A DNA stretch of 64,000 nucleotides. Source: Miscanthus floridulus (lineage: Eukaryota > Streptophyta > Magnoliopsida > Poales > Poaceae). The stretch is taken from NCBI RefSeq assembly GCF_019320115.1, contig NC_089591.1, positions 55,738,078 to 55,802,077 on the forward strand. Direction: 5' to 3'. Below are positions 37,728-49,858 of the stretch, one piece after another; position 1 is the first letter of the stretch; every line of letters starts with the position of its first letter. The notes beneath the pieces are model-generated. The model saw only the letters and a list, made by a program, of their open reading frames with translations, was not told where the DNA came from and ran no database searches. A program made the position numbers and the translations under genes.

Positions 37728-40700
37728 GTGAACTACAAGACCGGTGGAAGTTATTGGGTTATTGAGAGTGGTTGCACACAACATATGATCGGTGATCCTC
37801 GTATGTTCACCTCACTAGATGAAGAAGTAGATGGACAAGAAAGAATCATATTTGGAGATAATTCAAAGGGCAAGGTTAAAGGATTGGGCAAAGTGACAAT
37901 ATCAAATGATCATTCAATCTCCAATGTGCTATATGTTGTTTCATTGAGCTTCAACTTGTTATCCGTTGGGCAATTGTGTGATCTTGGCTTCCAATGCTTG
38001 TTTACCGAGAAGGAAGTAGTTGTATCTAAGAAGGATGATGAACAAGTGATATTCAAAGGATTTAGATACAACAACCTATATCTAGTGGACTTCACCTCCG
38101 AAGATGCAAACTTGAAGACTTACCTATTCACCAAAACAACACTTGGGTGGCTATGGCATAGAAGACTTGCTCATGTTGGGATGAGCTCACTCAAGAAGCT
38201 AATGAAGAATGATTTGGTGAAATGATTGAAGGATGTGAAGTTTGAGAAGGACAAGCTTTGTAGTGCATGTCAAGCCGAGAAGCAAGTTGTAAATACCCAT
38301 CCAACAAAAGCTTTCATGTCAACCGCAAGAGTGCTAGAATTCCTTCACATGAATTTATTTGGACCAACAACATACAAGAGTTTGGGAGGAAATCTTTATT
38401 GTCTTGTGATTGTTGATGATTATTCAAGGTATACATGGGTATTCTTCCTTCATGACAAATCTGAAGTTGCATCTTGTTTCAAGAAGTTTGCCAAGAGAGC
38501 ACAAAATGAATTTGAAGTGAAGCTCAAGAAGATAAGAAGTGACAATGGGAAAGAATTTGACAACACAAACGTAGAGGCTTATTGTGATGAAGTTAGAATT
38601 AAACATGAAGTCTTTGCAACATATACTCCTCAACAAAATGATGTAGTTGAGAGGAAGAACCAGACATTGATCACTCTTGCAAGAATTATGCTTGATGAGT
38701 ACAACACCCCCAAAGCTCTATGGGCGGAAGCAATCAACACCGCATGCTATGTATCCAACCGCTTATTCCTTCAAAAGTGTCTTAGCAAGACACCTTATGA
38801 GTTGCTCAATGGGAAGAAGCCGGATGTCTCCTTCTTTAAGGTGTTTAGTTGCAAATGCTACATCTACAAGAAGCGGCAACACCTAGGGAAGTTTCAAAGA
38901 TGTTGTGATATTGGTTTTCTTGTTGGTTACTCATCAAAGTCCAAAGCATATAGAGTATTTAATCATGACACTGGTTTGGTTGAAGAAACATATGATGTGG
39001 AATTTGATGAATCTAACGGCTCTCAAGGAGCACATGAGAATCTTGATGATGTAGGTGATGAACCATTAAGGGAGGCTATGAAGAACATTCCGGTTGGAGA
39101 CATCAAGCCTAAAGATAGTGAAGATAATGTACCACAAGATGGTGAAAAAGATGGGAGAGTAGAAAATGAAGACACTCATATCTCCCATGAGCAAATGGTG
39201 GTACAAGCACAAGATATTGATGCTCCACAACCTCCTCCTCAAGTGGTCAATAGAAGAAATACACCTCTACTATAAGATCATCCACAAGATCTCATCATAA
39301 GGAGTCCATCAAAGGGTGTAATGACTCGTTCACAAAAACTTGCTTTATTTATTGCTCATCACTCTTTTGTCTCTTGCTTTGAGCCTACTTAGGTTGAAGA
39401 AGCTCTTCAAGATCCGGATTGGATAAATGCCATGCATGAAGAGTTGAACAACTTCACTCGCAATGAAGTGTGGACTCTTGAAGAGCGGCCAAAAGATACA
39501 AGAGTCATTGGAACAAAGTGGGTGTTCCGAAACAAGCAAGATGATCAAGGTGTTGTTGTAAGGAACAAGGCAAGACTAGTTGCAAAGGGGTTCTCTCAAG
39601 TTGAAGGTTTAGATTTTGGAGAGACCTTTGCACCAGTTGCAAGACTAGAAGGCATTCATATCCTCCTTACATATGCATCACATCATGAGATGAAATTATA
39701 TCAAATGGATATGAAAAATGCATTTTTAAATGGCTTTATTAATGAACTAGTCTGTGTTGATCAATCTCCCGAGTTTGAAGACCCTAGATATCCTAATCAT
39801 GTTTATAGGTTATCCAAGGCATTATATGGGCTTAAGCAAGCCCCAAGAGCTCGGTATGAGCGCCTTCGGGACTTCCTCATTGAGAAGGGCTTCACCATTG
39901 GGAAGGTCGACACCACGCTATTCACCAAGAAGCTTGATGGGCATATCTTCATTTGTCAAGTATATGTTGATGATATCATCTTTGGATCATGAAATGAAGA
40001 TTTTTGCAAAGAATTTGGTGAATTGATGTCGAAGGAGTTCGAGATGTCCATGATTGGTGAGCTTACATTCTTTCTTAGTTTTCAAGTCAAGCAAATGAGA
40101 GAAGGGATCTTCATCTCTCAAGAGAAATATACAAAAGATCTTCTTAAGAGATTCAAGATGAATGAATGTAAGCCAATCAAGACACCAATGCCAACTAATA
40201 GACATCTCAACCTAGATGAGGGAGGTAACATGGTTGATCAAACTCTCTACCGCTCTATGATTGGTAGCTTATTATATTTAACCACATATAGGCCCAACAT
40301 CATGTTTAGTGTGTGTATGTGTGCTAGATTTCAAGCTAAACCTAAGGAATCACATTTAATTGCCGTAAAAAATCCTTAGGTATCTTAAGCATACACCAAG
40401 AATTGGCCTTTGGTATCCCAAAGGAGCTAGATTTGAATTAATTGGCTATTCCGATTTAGATTATGCTGGATGCAAAATTGATAGAAAAAGCATATCCGGA
40501 GGGTGCCATTTGCTTGGTAGATCACTTGTGTCTTGGTCCTCTAAGAAACAAAATAGTGTGGCCTTTTCCACTGCCGAAGCGGAATACATTGCCGCGGGTG
40601 CTTGTTGTGCACAAATACTTTACATGAAACAAACTTTGCTAGACTATGGTGTAGTTCTAGAAAAAGTACCTCTTTTGTATGACAATGAAAGTGTGGTAAA

Positions 40701-40920
40701 ACTTGCAAATAATCTGGTTCAACACTCTCGCACCAAGCACATAGATATCCACCATCACTTTCTTAGAGATCATGTTGCAAAGAATGATATTTCACCAGAA
40801 GGTGTAAGGACTGAGGATCAATTGGCGGATATCTTCACTAAACCGCTAGATGAGGCAATATTTTGTAGATTGCAGAATGAGCTCAATGTGCTTGATTTTA
40901 GCAATTTCACTAAAAATTGA
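37728..40920 (+). pseudogene. Sirevirus B pol: protease, integrase, RT, RNase H
   Basis: Frame 3 from 37728 to about 40379, then frame 1 to 40920. Protease reads WVIESGCTQHM, where the catalytic Asp of D-S-G is Glu. The pre-integrase WHRRLAHVGMSSL (38152) is followed by the integrase core with VDDYSRYTWVFF and SDNGKEFDNTNVEAY. RT has KWVFRNKQDDQGVVVR, KNAFLNGFINELVCV and the catalytic VYVDDIIFGS (about 39963). RNase H has CKIDRKS-type sequence and TAEAEYIAA (about 40573). Breaks: TGA at 38223-38225 and 39990-39992, TAA at 39273, and a small indel near 40370. It is inactive. Confidence 0.88.
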
Positions 40921-41309
40921 GCTTGTGTTGTCTCTTGCATTGCATTGTAATATACAACATGTTTAATGCTTTTATAATACATATAGGGCTTGTCTAACAT
41001 GGTTAAGATAACCGCCGAAAAGCGTGTGAAGAAGCTTAACCTTGGATCAAATTTGACAAGCAACTAGATTTACTTTCAAGTATTGCATTGCATATGCATG
41101 ATTGTTGTTTGCCGTTTGTCTTCAAATTGCCCTCTTATTGCCTATTTTCTTAAAAAGAATTATAGCCTAAGGCAAAATATTTTGAAAAACTTGAGGGTTT
41201 GAGAGAGGTCACTCACATTAGTCCTAATTGGTGTTTATTTGGATCTTATTGGAGTTGGGACTTGATTGAGAACAGGCAGCGTGAAGGAATTTAAAGATTT
41301 GCTGGAAAA

Positions 41310-41620
41310 GGAGTGACTGGACGCTGCACCGGACTCTAATGTCCAGTGTCCGGTCAGTTTACAGGAGGTGAATCTGCTGTCGAAGGAGTGACCAGATGCT
41401 GAAACGGTGTTTTCCCAGCGTCTGGTCAGAAGGAGCTTCAGCGTTCGGTCGATGATGAAGACGTCAAGGCTAGGTGACCGGACTCTGGCTGCGTCCGGTC
41501 GATGTCCACCGGACGCGTCCGGTCATGATTCTAGAGGAATTGGACCTCTCTGGAATTGACTAGACCCTAGGTGGCAGCGTCCGGTCGCTGCCACCGGAGC
41601 GTCCGATCAATAGATTTCGT
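41310..41620 (+). repeat. CCGGACGC/GCGTCCGG array inside the internal region of Sirevirus B
   Basis: Motif array like those in the LTRs, here between pol and the env-like ORF (for example CGGACGCGTCCGGTCATG near 41512). Confidence 0.75.
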
Positions 41621-42445
41621 GCGGCTTACGATCTCTTTTCTCCTTTCCTTTTTGGTTGCGTTGGGGGACCTACTTTATCTAAGCATCGCACTGTTTTATC
41701 CCTTACCGAGCCCTAATCTGCCACCATCGCCAAGCTCCCTGCCCTAGCCGCAAGTCGCCGGATCTACCGCACGTGCTCCGCATTGCCGCTTGCCCATGCG
41801 CCACCGCAGCCGCCATGCCCTGCTCCATGTCGTGCCTCTGCTCCTGCAACAGCTTCACTGTGCCGCCGTGCCTCCTTGCCCACGCTCACCTCTGCCCACG
41901 CCACCATCCTGTGCTAGAGCCACCCGAGCCGTCGCCGTGCTACCTAGGTTCACACCACCACCGACAGTGCCACCATGCCCTAGGCCAGCAGCTCGTGCCT
42001 CCGCTCCCCAACCCGAGCGTCAGTGCTGCTGTGCCCTAGCTACACCACCAAGCAAGCCCACAGTGCTCTACATTGGATCCTTGCTGGTGATTTCAATCGC
42101 AATCCAGTGCCACCGATCCACCACTACAAACCCTAGCCTCACGATTTGGTGGTTCCCCATGCGTTGTCTCTTTTCTCCTCGGGTCACCGGTTCGTTAGGT
42201 AGCAAGCCCATCGTTTCAATTTCGTACCTAATTGCTTGCTTCCTAGGGTTTCACATCTATTAGATATATCGTATTTATTTGTATATTCTTCTATCCCATC
42301 ATGCAGCGAGTTGGTGCCGTTGAGGTGTCAGTTGCAGTTGACAGTCAACTCAGAGCCAAGCTCGTGAGTAAGGATCGAGGCCAAGCCTCGAAAGTGTCAG
42401 TGCCAGTTGATCTTTGTCAGCAGCAGTTTTTCTTTAGATTTTCAG

Positions 42446-43765
42446 ATGGCTCGCATGAAGAATGTTGGAGGTGGTCCAGGGGATGAGGATCCGAGACGTC
42501 CACCTCGCCAACCTACACATTCTAAAGGCAAAGCAACAAAGAAGTTAGCAACCCGGAAGCACAAATATCCAGATGTAGAGACAGCGAGAGCAGCTGCAGT
42601 TGCTAAAGCCACAGAGCGTGTTGAGAGAGGAGGTGCACGCAATGGAGTTGTGATTGCAGATCCGCTTCCACCAGGTGTGATGGAGGGAATCGAGCGTGTT
42701 GAGCGCCTTCATGGTGGTCCACCTAGGACCGTCATGGTTGTAGGATGGCATCATACTATTGATGAGGTTCAGCCTCAGGGGGAGTCATAGCAGCAAGCAC
42801 CGCCAGCAGAGCAGACTCAGGAGGCATAGCCAGCACAGCAGACCTAGGAGGGTGAGTAGGTAGAGGAGACAGAGTAGGCACCTAGCCATAGCTTTGCCAC
42901 TCTAGTCGTACCCGTGCTCCAGTCACGCGAGGGCTGATACACATCGGAGGGGTTCTCATCCACCGCCTAGACCATAGGGTCCTTCTCTAGTGACCCATCT
43001 TGACTTGAGGGCCACCATGGCCAAGTAGGTTCAGCAGCTGAGGTTCGTGGACTTTGAGGTGTGGTTTCCTCCGAGGAGGGATGATAGAGCGTCAGAGGGC
43101 TTCTACACACCGCTCTAGGAAGATTTCTACAATGCTTATCTCAACAGTGGGGCAGTTTTCAGATCTCAAAGGGTGTGCCACATTGACTCTATAGTTGCAG
43201 CAGCTGGAGAGCACATTCACCCCTACCTTACATATCTGTCGAGGCTATCAGATTTGATTGAACAAACCGGATTATATGTTCCATCTTGGGTTTGGTAGTT
43301 CTATGCTTCCCTCTGGATTGACCCGCAGCATAGATATATTCACTTCGCATTCAGAGAAAGAGACTACCGCCTGACAAGCCAGAGGGTATGAGAGATACTT
43401 AGGCTATAGGAGCAGCTAGTCAGACTTCACGAGGTGTGCTATGGCCAGACAACACCCTAGACGCCCTCATGGTGGTAATGTGCCCCCTACTGACTTGGTT
43501 CACCACTGCTTCACCGAGCCCTTCGGTGAAGGATCACGTAGGAACCTTAGTGGCATCATCAGAGCTGGCTGCTTTAGTTATACCAGCTCAGCTTACAGCA
43601 GCACCAGTTCCTAATCTAACCTAGACTGCTCCAGCATCACTACCAGCTACAGAGGGTCAGACAGCTCAGAGTTTAGGATCAGACGATGATGGCACCTAGT
43701 TCCACCTCACTCCTCATACCTTAGCGCCCGGCTCATCTGTTGTAGCCTCACCGACCGACCCTTAG
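42446..43765 (+). pseudogene. Env-like ORF of Sirevirus B, riddled with TAG
   Basis: Starts ATGGCTCGCATGAAG with MARMKNVGGGPGDEDPRR and a Lys-rich KATKKLATRKHK. Further pieces: DFEVWFPPRRDD (43050), YNAYLNSGAVFRSQRVCHID (43130), FYASLWIDPQHRYIHFAFRE (43301) and HEVCYGQ (43430), then a deletion relative to the related ORF at 57700-59350, and SDDDG near 43681. First stop at 42788. Nearly all stops are TAG where the related copy or context has CAG. SIRE elements carry an ORF in this place called env-like; its role is unproven. Confidence 0.75.
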
Positions 43766-44279
43766 GTTTTGGTGTTTGACGCCAAAGGGGGAGAGGGTTC
43801 GAGTATGATAGTCTTAGGGGGAGCGACTATGTTCGAGTATGATAGTCTTAGGGGGAGCGACTATTTAGGGGGAGCTTAGTTATTATATTAGCTTATATAT
43901 TACATTTGGAGTTTTTATGTGTGATACACTATTATGCATTCATCGTGTGTTTACTTTCATGCATTGAACTATATATATGTGATAGTGTTATCTACGTGAT
44001 CATAATATATGACATGTGTGGTCTCTACTTTGAATTATTTATATGTCATATCACTTGTGCAATGCTCATTTGCCTTTGCTTCCGTGTTTTACACCGATGC
44101 AAATGAGCTTTATTACTTGTACTCATGCTTAATTCATATCTTTTGAGTACATCATGTTGGCTTGGTTCATATAAGCTTGCCTAACTCTTTTGTTCTTATT
44201 GACAAAAGCTTATATGATCCAAGCATGTTAAAAACCTCAACTCTTTCACATACTCGAGGTGGTATTGTCATCAATCACT

Positions 44280-44293
44280 AAAAAGGGGGAGAT
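44280..44293 (+). promoter_or_regulatory. Polypurine tract of Sirevirus B
   Basis: AAAAAGGGGGAGAT immediately precedes the 3' LTR, the plus-strand priming site. Confidence 0.85.
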
Positions 44294-45776
44294 TGAAAGC
44301 ATCTAGGCCCCTAGTTGGGTTTCGGTGATTAATGACAATACAAGATTACTATGACTAACGTATGTTTTGCAGAGGCAATTAAGTTAGGTCATGGTAATAG
44401 AGATAGATTAGGAAATCGAGGTGGTCATGCCCCTACGATAGAAATCGTTTGGTTTTCAAAGGATGGACGACAAGGTTAAGGATGGACTAGTTCTAAGTGT
44501 CGATTGAAGTTGGAGAGACACTTAGAGTAGTTTAGGACTTTGTTTTTCCTTTAGTCATACTATTAAGGGGGGTATAGATGGGTAGCTTGACCTAGGTGAG
44601 TCTAGTGAGTTAGGTATGGTGCACACTTGTTAAAACTAGTACTAGGTAGCTCCAAGATAGCCCTTAGATCCAATGGAGCAAACTTCATTCACATATGATC
44701 GAGAGTTGGAAGTGAATGGAGGGTCAAATACTGACTGGATGCTGGCTCAGGGTCCGGTCAGTTCATTTGACCAAGGTGATTGCATCTGGTTTGACCGGAC
44801 ACTGAGAGGTCAAGTGACCAGACGCTGAGAGGTAGCGTCCGGTTGACTCTAGTAAGGTTCCAGAGAGGGAAAATCGTGACCAAACGCGTCCGGTCAGTGC
44901 GGACTGGACGCTGCCAGCGTCCGGTCACACTATAAACACTGGAGTTTGAGGTATACTGACCGGAGCGTCCGGTCAACATGACCAGAGCGTCCGGTCAACA
45001 TGACCAGAGCGTCCGATCACCCCATAGAGGCACATAACGGTTCATTTTTTAGCCCATGTTATAAATAGAGCCTCCACTCGTGTGTGGGGGTACTTTTGCT
45101 TATTCCAACAGCTGAGAAACACCTTAGAGAGTGCCAAGAAGAGCAAGGTCCTAGTGAGGTGATTGAGATTTGAGAATCCCAAAGAGAGCCCTCATTAGTG
45201 AAGATCAAGAGTAGCAAAGTGTGCATCCACCTTCTCATTAGGCTTATCGTGGTCAAGTGAGAGTTCGTGCTTGTTACTCTTGGTGATCGCCATCACCTAG
45301 ACGGCTTGGTGGTGATTAGGAGCTTGGTGATCATCTAGAGAGCTTGTGGATGACCCAACTCACATTGTGAGCGGTTGTGGGTGATTCACCGCGATGGAGT
45401 GTTGAAGAATCAACCCATAGAGAGCACTTGATCCTTACATGGATCAAGGGGGAGCTACACCCTTGAGCAGGTGCTCCAATGAGGACTAGTGGGGAGTGGT
45501 GACTCTTCGATACCTCGGCAAAACATCGCCGTGTTTCTTCTCCTCTCTATTTACTTTGAGCATTTACTTTGAGCAATTCAATTCTTATTCTTACATTCTT
45601 AGAATTGCCATGCTAGAGTAGGATTGGAGCTTAAGTTACAAGTCTTTTGTGCGTTAGTTCAATAGAAACACTTTCTAGGCACAAGGGGTTAATTGGGCTA
45701 ACTGTAGGACTTAATTATTGCAAAAAAATTAGAATTAGCCTAATTCACCCCCCTCTTGGGCATCATGATCCTTTTA
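44294..45776 (+). repeat. 3' LTR of Sirevirus B
   Basis: Starts TGAAAGCATCTAGG. The end reads CTTTTA where the 5' LTR has CTTTCA, one transition. CCGGACGC-type array at 44730-45030. Confidence 0.92.
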
Positions 45777-46355
45777 GTTTCTAGCCTCTCACGCATTTCT
45801 TGGCAAAGGTTTCTGCCGGTCATTGGGTGTTCATAGGGAAGCACGGTCCCACTGTAAACACCACCGATGTCCATTTTTGAAATGCACTTGCATTTCTTCC
45901 TGCCCATCTCATCAGTAAGACTCCCATGTACAGTCATCTCAACTATATCCTTTTCTGCATCTGTAAAGGAAACATAATTGGAGTCCTACATAGTGTATCA
46001 CAATCATCTCATGTGTTGTTAAAACTAACCATTTAGCTCTACATCACAGAGCAGCTCCTTGATGGCATCTGGTTCACTCTCCTTCTTCCTCCTGAAAACA
46101 CTGCTCCGGGGGACATGACAGTTACTAACTTTTGCCAACTTGTCTTGCTCTGTTTTTGGAAGTGTCTTAGCAACAGCCTCCAGTATTATGTGGTCATAGT
46201 GAAAACCACATATGCCGTCTTTTCCTTCAAGCTCCTTCATGACAGGCTTCCCATCAACATCTAGACGCCACCCTTTTGGATCCCTGCCTAGGAATTGCAT
46301 TTGCTTTTCCTAGCACTCCTTCTTCACTTCAGCTAAGAACTTATAAGCCATCTTC
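45777..46355 (-). pseudogene. Unrecognised minus-strand gene, two exons, disrupted
   Basis: An exon from about 46355 to 46030 starts ATG at 46351 (MAYKFLAEVKKEC) and reaches TAG where CAG is likely. It then runs on in the same frame with QFLGRDPKGWRLDVDGKPVM, GICGFHYDHIILEAVAKTLP and SSVFRRKKESEPDAIKELL. The intron at 46029-45961 (GTTAGT...TTTACAG) keeps phase into an exon 45960-45777 (DAEKDIVEMTVHGSLTDEMG, then KMDIGGVYSGTVLPYEHPMT). That exon is cut by Sirevirus B and resumes at 33772. Consistent codon phase and clean splice sites show a real gene once. I do not recognise the family. Upstream on the same strand, beyond Copia C, lies a copy of the PP2C leader, which may be its promoter and first exon. 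Confidence 0.6.
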
Positions 46356-46623
46356 TAACCAAAATGATGAAAACATTTAAAATAATATGGTAAATAGGAC
46401 CTAAAATTTTTGATAACAAGACCTAACATCTTAGGTGCAGTAGAAATTATTACAATATCAAGAGTTTTGATGAAAGGACCTAACATCTTCGTAATAGTTT
46501 TAAAACATCTATAGCAGCAACAACACACTGCTAAACTAAGATGTTGAACAACAAACTATTACAATATCATTTATTTTGTAAATTACATGTTGAACAACTA
46601 CAGATTACCAATCAAATTTATTG
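46356..46623 (-). other. Probable leader intron of the unrecognised gene
   Basis: AT-rich, between the acceptor before 46355 and the Copia C insertion. Short repeats around TTTGATGAAAGGACCTAACATCTT. Confidence 0.4.
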
Positions 46624-46628
46624 ATATG

Positions 46629-47023
46629 TGTTAGTCGCTGAATTCTCACTCTTGGTAGTAGCAGAATTCTTACTCTCATCGAGAGAGGATAACACTAGGA
46701 GTTGGGATAATTTTTTAGTTTATTTCTTAATGCCATGCCAACCTGAGGGGTTGGGGATACATATTTATAGGCTGCTAGCAAGCCAAGCATATTCCAAGAT
46801 GCTAGTCTAAGATGCTAATATGCTGTCCTCTAAGATGCTATCCTAAGATGCCTCTAAGATGCTGTCCTAAGATGTTGTCTAAGATGCTGTCCAGTCAAGA
46901 TGCTGTTCAGTCAAGATGCTGCTGTCCTCTAGTCAAGGGTGCTGGGTAGCAAGACCACCATGCTATTGCAGCCCCACAAAGACTGCTGCAGCCCCACAAT
47001 GACCACAGAGACTTATCCCATCA
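46629..47023 (-). repeat. 3' LTR of Copia C with internal minisatellite
   Basis: 395 bp. About 46790-46925 is built of repeated AAGATGCTGTCC/CTAAGATGCT units. Confidence 0.9.
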
Positions 47024-47039
47024 TTCTCCCTCTAAGTCT

Positions 47040-48600
47040 TATGCATCGTCTTATGGGAAAGTTGAACCATCCCGGTCCTAGAGCAGAGCTCAAGGAACTT
47101 GATCCTCCCAAGGAGCTTGGTGAGTAGGTCCGCAAGCTAGTCCTTGGTGTTGATGTAGCTCGCCTTGATCCTCCCTTCCTTAAAATAGCCTTGGATGAAG
47201 TGGTACCTCATCCAGATGTGCTTGCTGCGTTCATAGAAGACGGGGTTCTTTGCCAGGGCTAGAGCGGACTTGCTGTCAATCCTAAGCTCCACCGCTCTAG
47301 TGTCTCTGCCGAGGAGATCACCAAGCAGTCGAGCGAGCTAGAGCGCCTGAGTCGAAGTAGTGGAGGTCGCTGTGTACTTGGCCTCATAGCTGGATAGGGC
47401 CACCACCTGTTGCTTGACCGACTGCCAGCTAATGAGGCACTTACCGAGGAAGAAGAGGATCTCGCTCATGCTCTTGCTGGTGTCGTTGTTGCCGGCGTGG
47501 TCGCTGTCGCTATACCTGATGAAGTGTGCCACCCCAGGTCACCTAGGGTAGTAGAGGCCGTGGTCGAGAGTCCTCGCAACATAGCGGATGATCCTCTTCA
47601 CAGCCTGTTGGTGCTCCATTGTCGGGCGCTGCATGAACCGACTAACGTAGCCAACGGAGAATGCCAGGTCCAGCCATGTGTGGGAGAGGTAGCAAAGGCT
47701 CCCCATAAGACACTGGTACTATGTAGCATCCACCTCCTCTACCATGCTGTCGTGGCTCAGCTTCAGCCTCTCCTCCATCGGAGTGAGAGCTGGGTTGCAG
47801 TTGGTGAGCCCAGCTAGCTCAACAACGCGCTTGGCGTAGGCAGTCTGTCGAAGCATGATCCCAGAGTCATCCTAGTGCACCTCGATTCTCAAGTAGAAGG
47901 AGAGAGGCCCTAGGTCACTCATCTAGAAGGTGGCCTTCATCTCTTCCTTGAATGCCGCCACCTCCACATCCTTGGTGCCAGTGATCACCAAGTCATCGAC
48001 GTAGACACCCACCCGCAGAGCATTTCCTCCACTACCCCATCAGTAGATGGCTGCCTCATGCGGGCTTTGCTCAAAGCCCATCCCCTTTAGCATGGAATCT
48101 AGCTTGGCATTCCACGCCCTCGGTACCTACCGCAAGCCATAGAGGGCCTTGCGTAGGCAGAGCACCTTGCCCTCCTTGCCAGGGATCGCAAATCTCGGCG
48201 GCTGGTGTATGTAGACCTCCTCCTTCAAGTCGCCATTAAGGAACGTCGACTTGACATCCATGTGATGAACATGCCAGCCCTCCTAGGTAGCTAGCGCAAG
48301 GAGAAGTCGCACGGACTCCATCCGTGCCACGGGAGCAAAGGTGTCATCGAAGTCGACCCCCTCCTGCTGCACGAAGCCTCATGCCACCAAGTGAGCCTTG
48401 TGCTTAACAATGGCACCGGCTTCATCCCTCTTCAGCTTGTACACCCACTTAAGGGTGATCGCACGGTGACCACAAGGAATGTCAGCAAGCTCCTAGGTAT
48501 GGTTCTTCTCGACCGCATCCAACTCCAATTGCATCACGGTGCGCCATGTCGTGTGTCTCTCGGCCTCTACAAATGACCGAGGCTCGTCGTCATCACACGC
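47040..48600 (-). pseudogene. Copia C reverse transcriptase and RNase H
   Basis: On the minus strand: WVYKLKRDEAG-type start near 48450, [20 protein letters not shown] (about 48350), MDVKSTFLNGDLKEEVYIHQ (about 48260), KALYGLR (48150), catalytic VYVDDLV (about 48000), then HFIRYSDSDHAGNNDTSKSM (47532), ALSSYEAKYTA (47395) and RSKHIWMRYHFI (47220). Stops are almost all TAG (for example after YGLR and before MSDLG). Non-functional. Confidence 0.85.
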
Positions 48601-48837
48601 AAGGTGTAACTACACCTTCAGGTCATGAGGCACCAGTCCCAGCATCGGCTGGTCACCGAGAAGGTTCTCCATCGTATGGTTCCACAACGACTCACCGTCA
48701 TGGTACGCGTCGATACGCTCCTTGTCGTGAGAGAGCAGAGTAGCAAGCTCAACCGAGCCATGCTCGACATGAGCTGGTGGTGGAGTAGACGTGCCCGGAG
48801 TGGTGCCTATTGGTGCTAGAGTGCGTGGCGTTGCTGG

Positions 48838-49774
48838 CTATGGTGGAGCCGGTGAAGAACTCATCATAGCTGAGGTCCTGGCTAGAGAGCATGGTGCTAT
48901 CGGAGTAGCAGGCACCGGGGTCGGTGGAGGCTCGAGGACTGGGGTAGACATGCCCGCCGAAGAAGAGCTGCCTACTCCCCTAGCTCCCTCGAAGTGGACG
49001 TACTCGACAGTGAAGTCATCGTACATCGGAGCCAAGCCATCATCCACCGCCTTGTCCCACGCCCATCCTCGCCCTTCGTCGAACACAATGTCGCGTGCCG
49101 TGCGCACACGCTGTGTCTTTGGGTCAAGGATGTGGTAGGCCTTCAAGCCCTCCGCGTAGCCGATGAACACTCCCAGAGTGCTCCTATTGTCGAGCTTGCT
49201 GATGCGGCCAAGCTCCTTGGTGAACGCGAGGCAGCCAAAGACCCACAAGTGGGAGACCGCCGGCTTGCGCCCATGCCAAGCCTCGTACGGCGTCCTGCTG
49301 TCGAGCGCCTTGGTAGGCGAGCGGTTGAGGATGTAGATGGCCGTCACCACCGCCTCTCCCTAGAAGACAGCCGGCATCCCCCTCTGCTTGAGGAGGGCCC
49401 GAGCCATCCCCACAACCGTCTGGTTGCGCCGCTCGATGACGCCATTCTGCTGCGGGGCTGTACAGCGTGGAGTTGTGGCACTAAATGCCCTCGTCAGCGT
49501 AGTACGACGCGAATTCAGCCGCCGTGAATTCGCCACCATTGTCGGTGCGTAGCACGCGCAGCTTGTGGCCGCACTCCACCTCCATAGCAGGCTGTGCGCG
49601 CCTAATGGTGTCTGTAACCTCTCCCTTGCTACCGAGGACCATCACCCACATGTAGTGGGAGAGGTCATCGACGAGCAGTAGGAAGTAGCGTCGTCCTCCT
49701 GGTGTGGCCGATGTCACCGGGCCACACATGTCCCCATGCACAAGCTTGAGCCTCTCCTTGGCTCGAAAGCTCAC
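48838..49774 (-). pseudogene. Copia C integrase
   Basis: Integrase core with LVHGDMCGPVTSATPGGRRY (49750), LLLVDDLSHYMWVMVLGSKG and RTDNGGEFTAAEFASYYADE, then a frame break near 49480. The C-terminal part is PYEAWHGRKPAVSHLWVFGC (49300) and TLGVFIGYAEGLKAYHILDP. D, D and E catalytic residues are visible. Confidence 0.88.
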
Positions 49775-49858
49775 CTGTTGGGGAAAGGGGAGTCACCTCT
49801 GCTTTGTCAACATGTAGACGTCACAGAGCTGCTCTACATGGTAGAGGCACGACAGGCC

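Larger units (their letters stand above)
33773..45781 (+). mobile_element. Sirevirus B: complete Sirevirus-type Copia element with TSD
   Basis: The element at 33778-45776 is 12.0 kb with LTRs of 1459 and 1483 bp, PBS, gag, pol, an env-like region, a purine tract and perfect flanking GTTTC (33773-33777, 45777-45781). Pol order is protease, integrase, RT, RNase H. Length, long LTRs, env-like ORF after pol and TGAAAG/CTTTCA ends fit Sirevirus (SIRE1/Maximus). Coding frames have scattered stops and shifts, so it is dead but comparatively young in structure. It interrupts an exon of a minus-strand gene. Confidence 0.93.
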
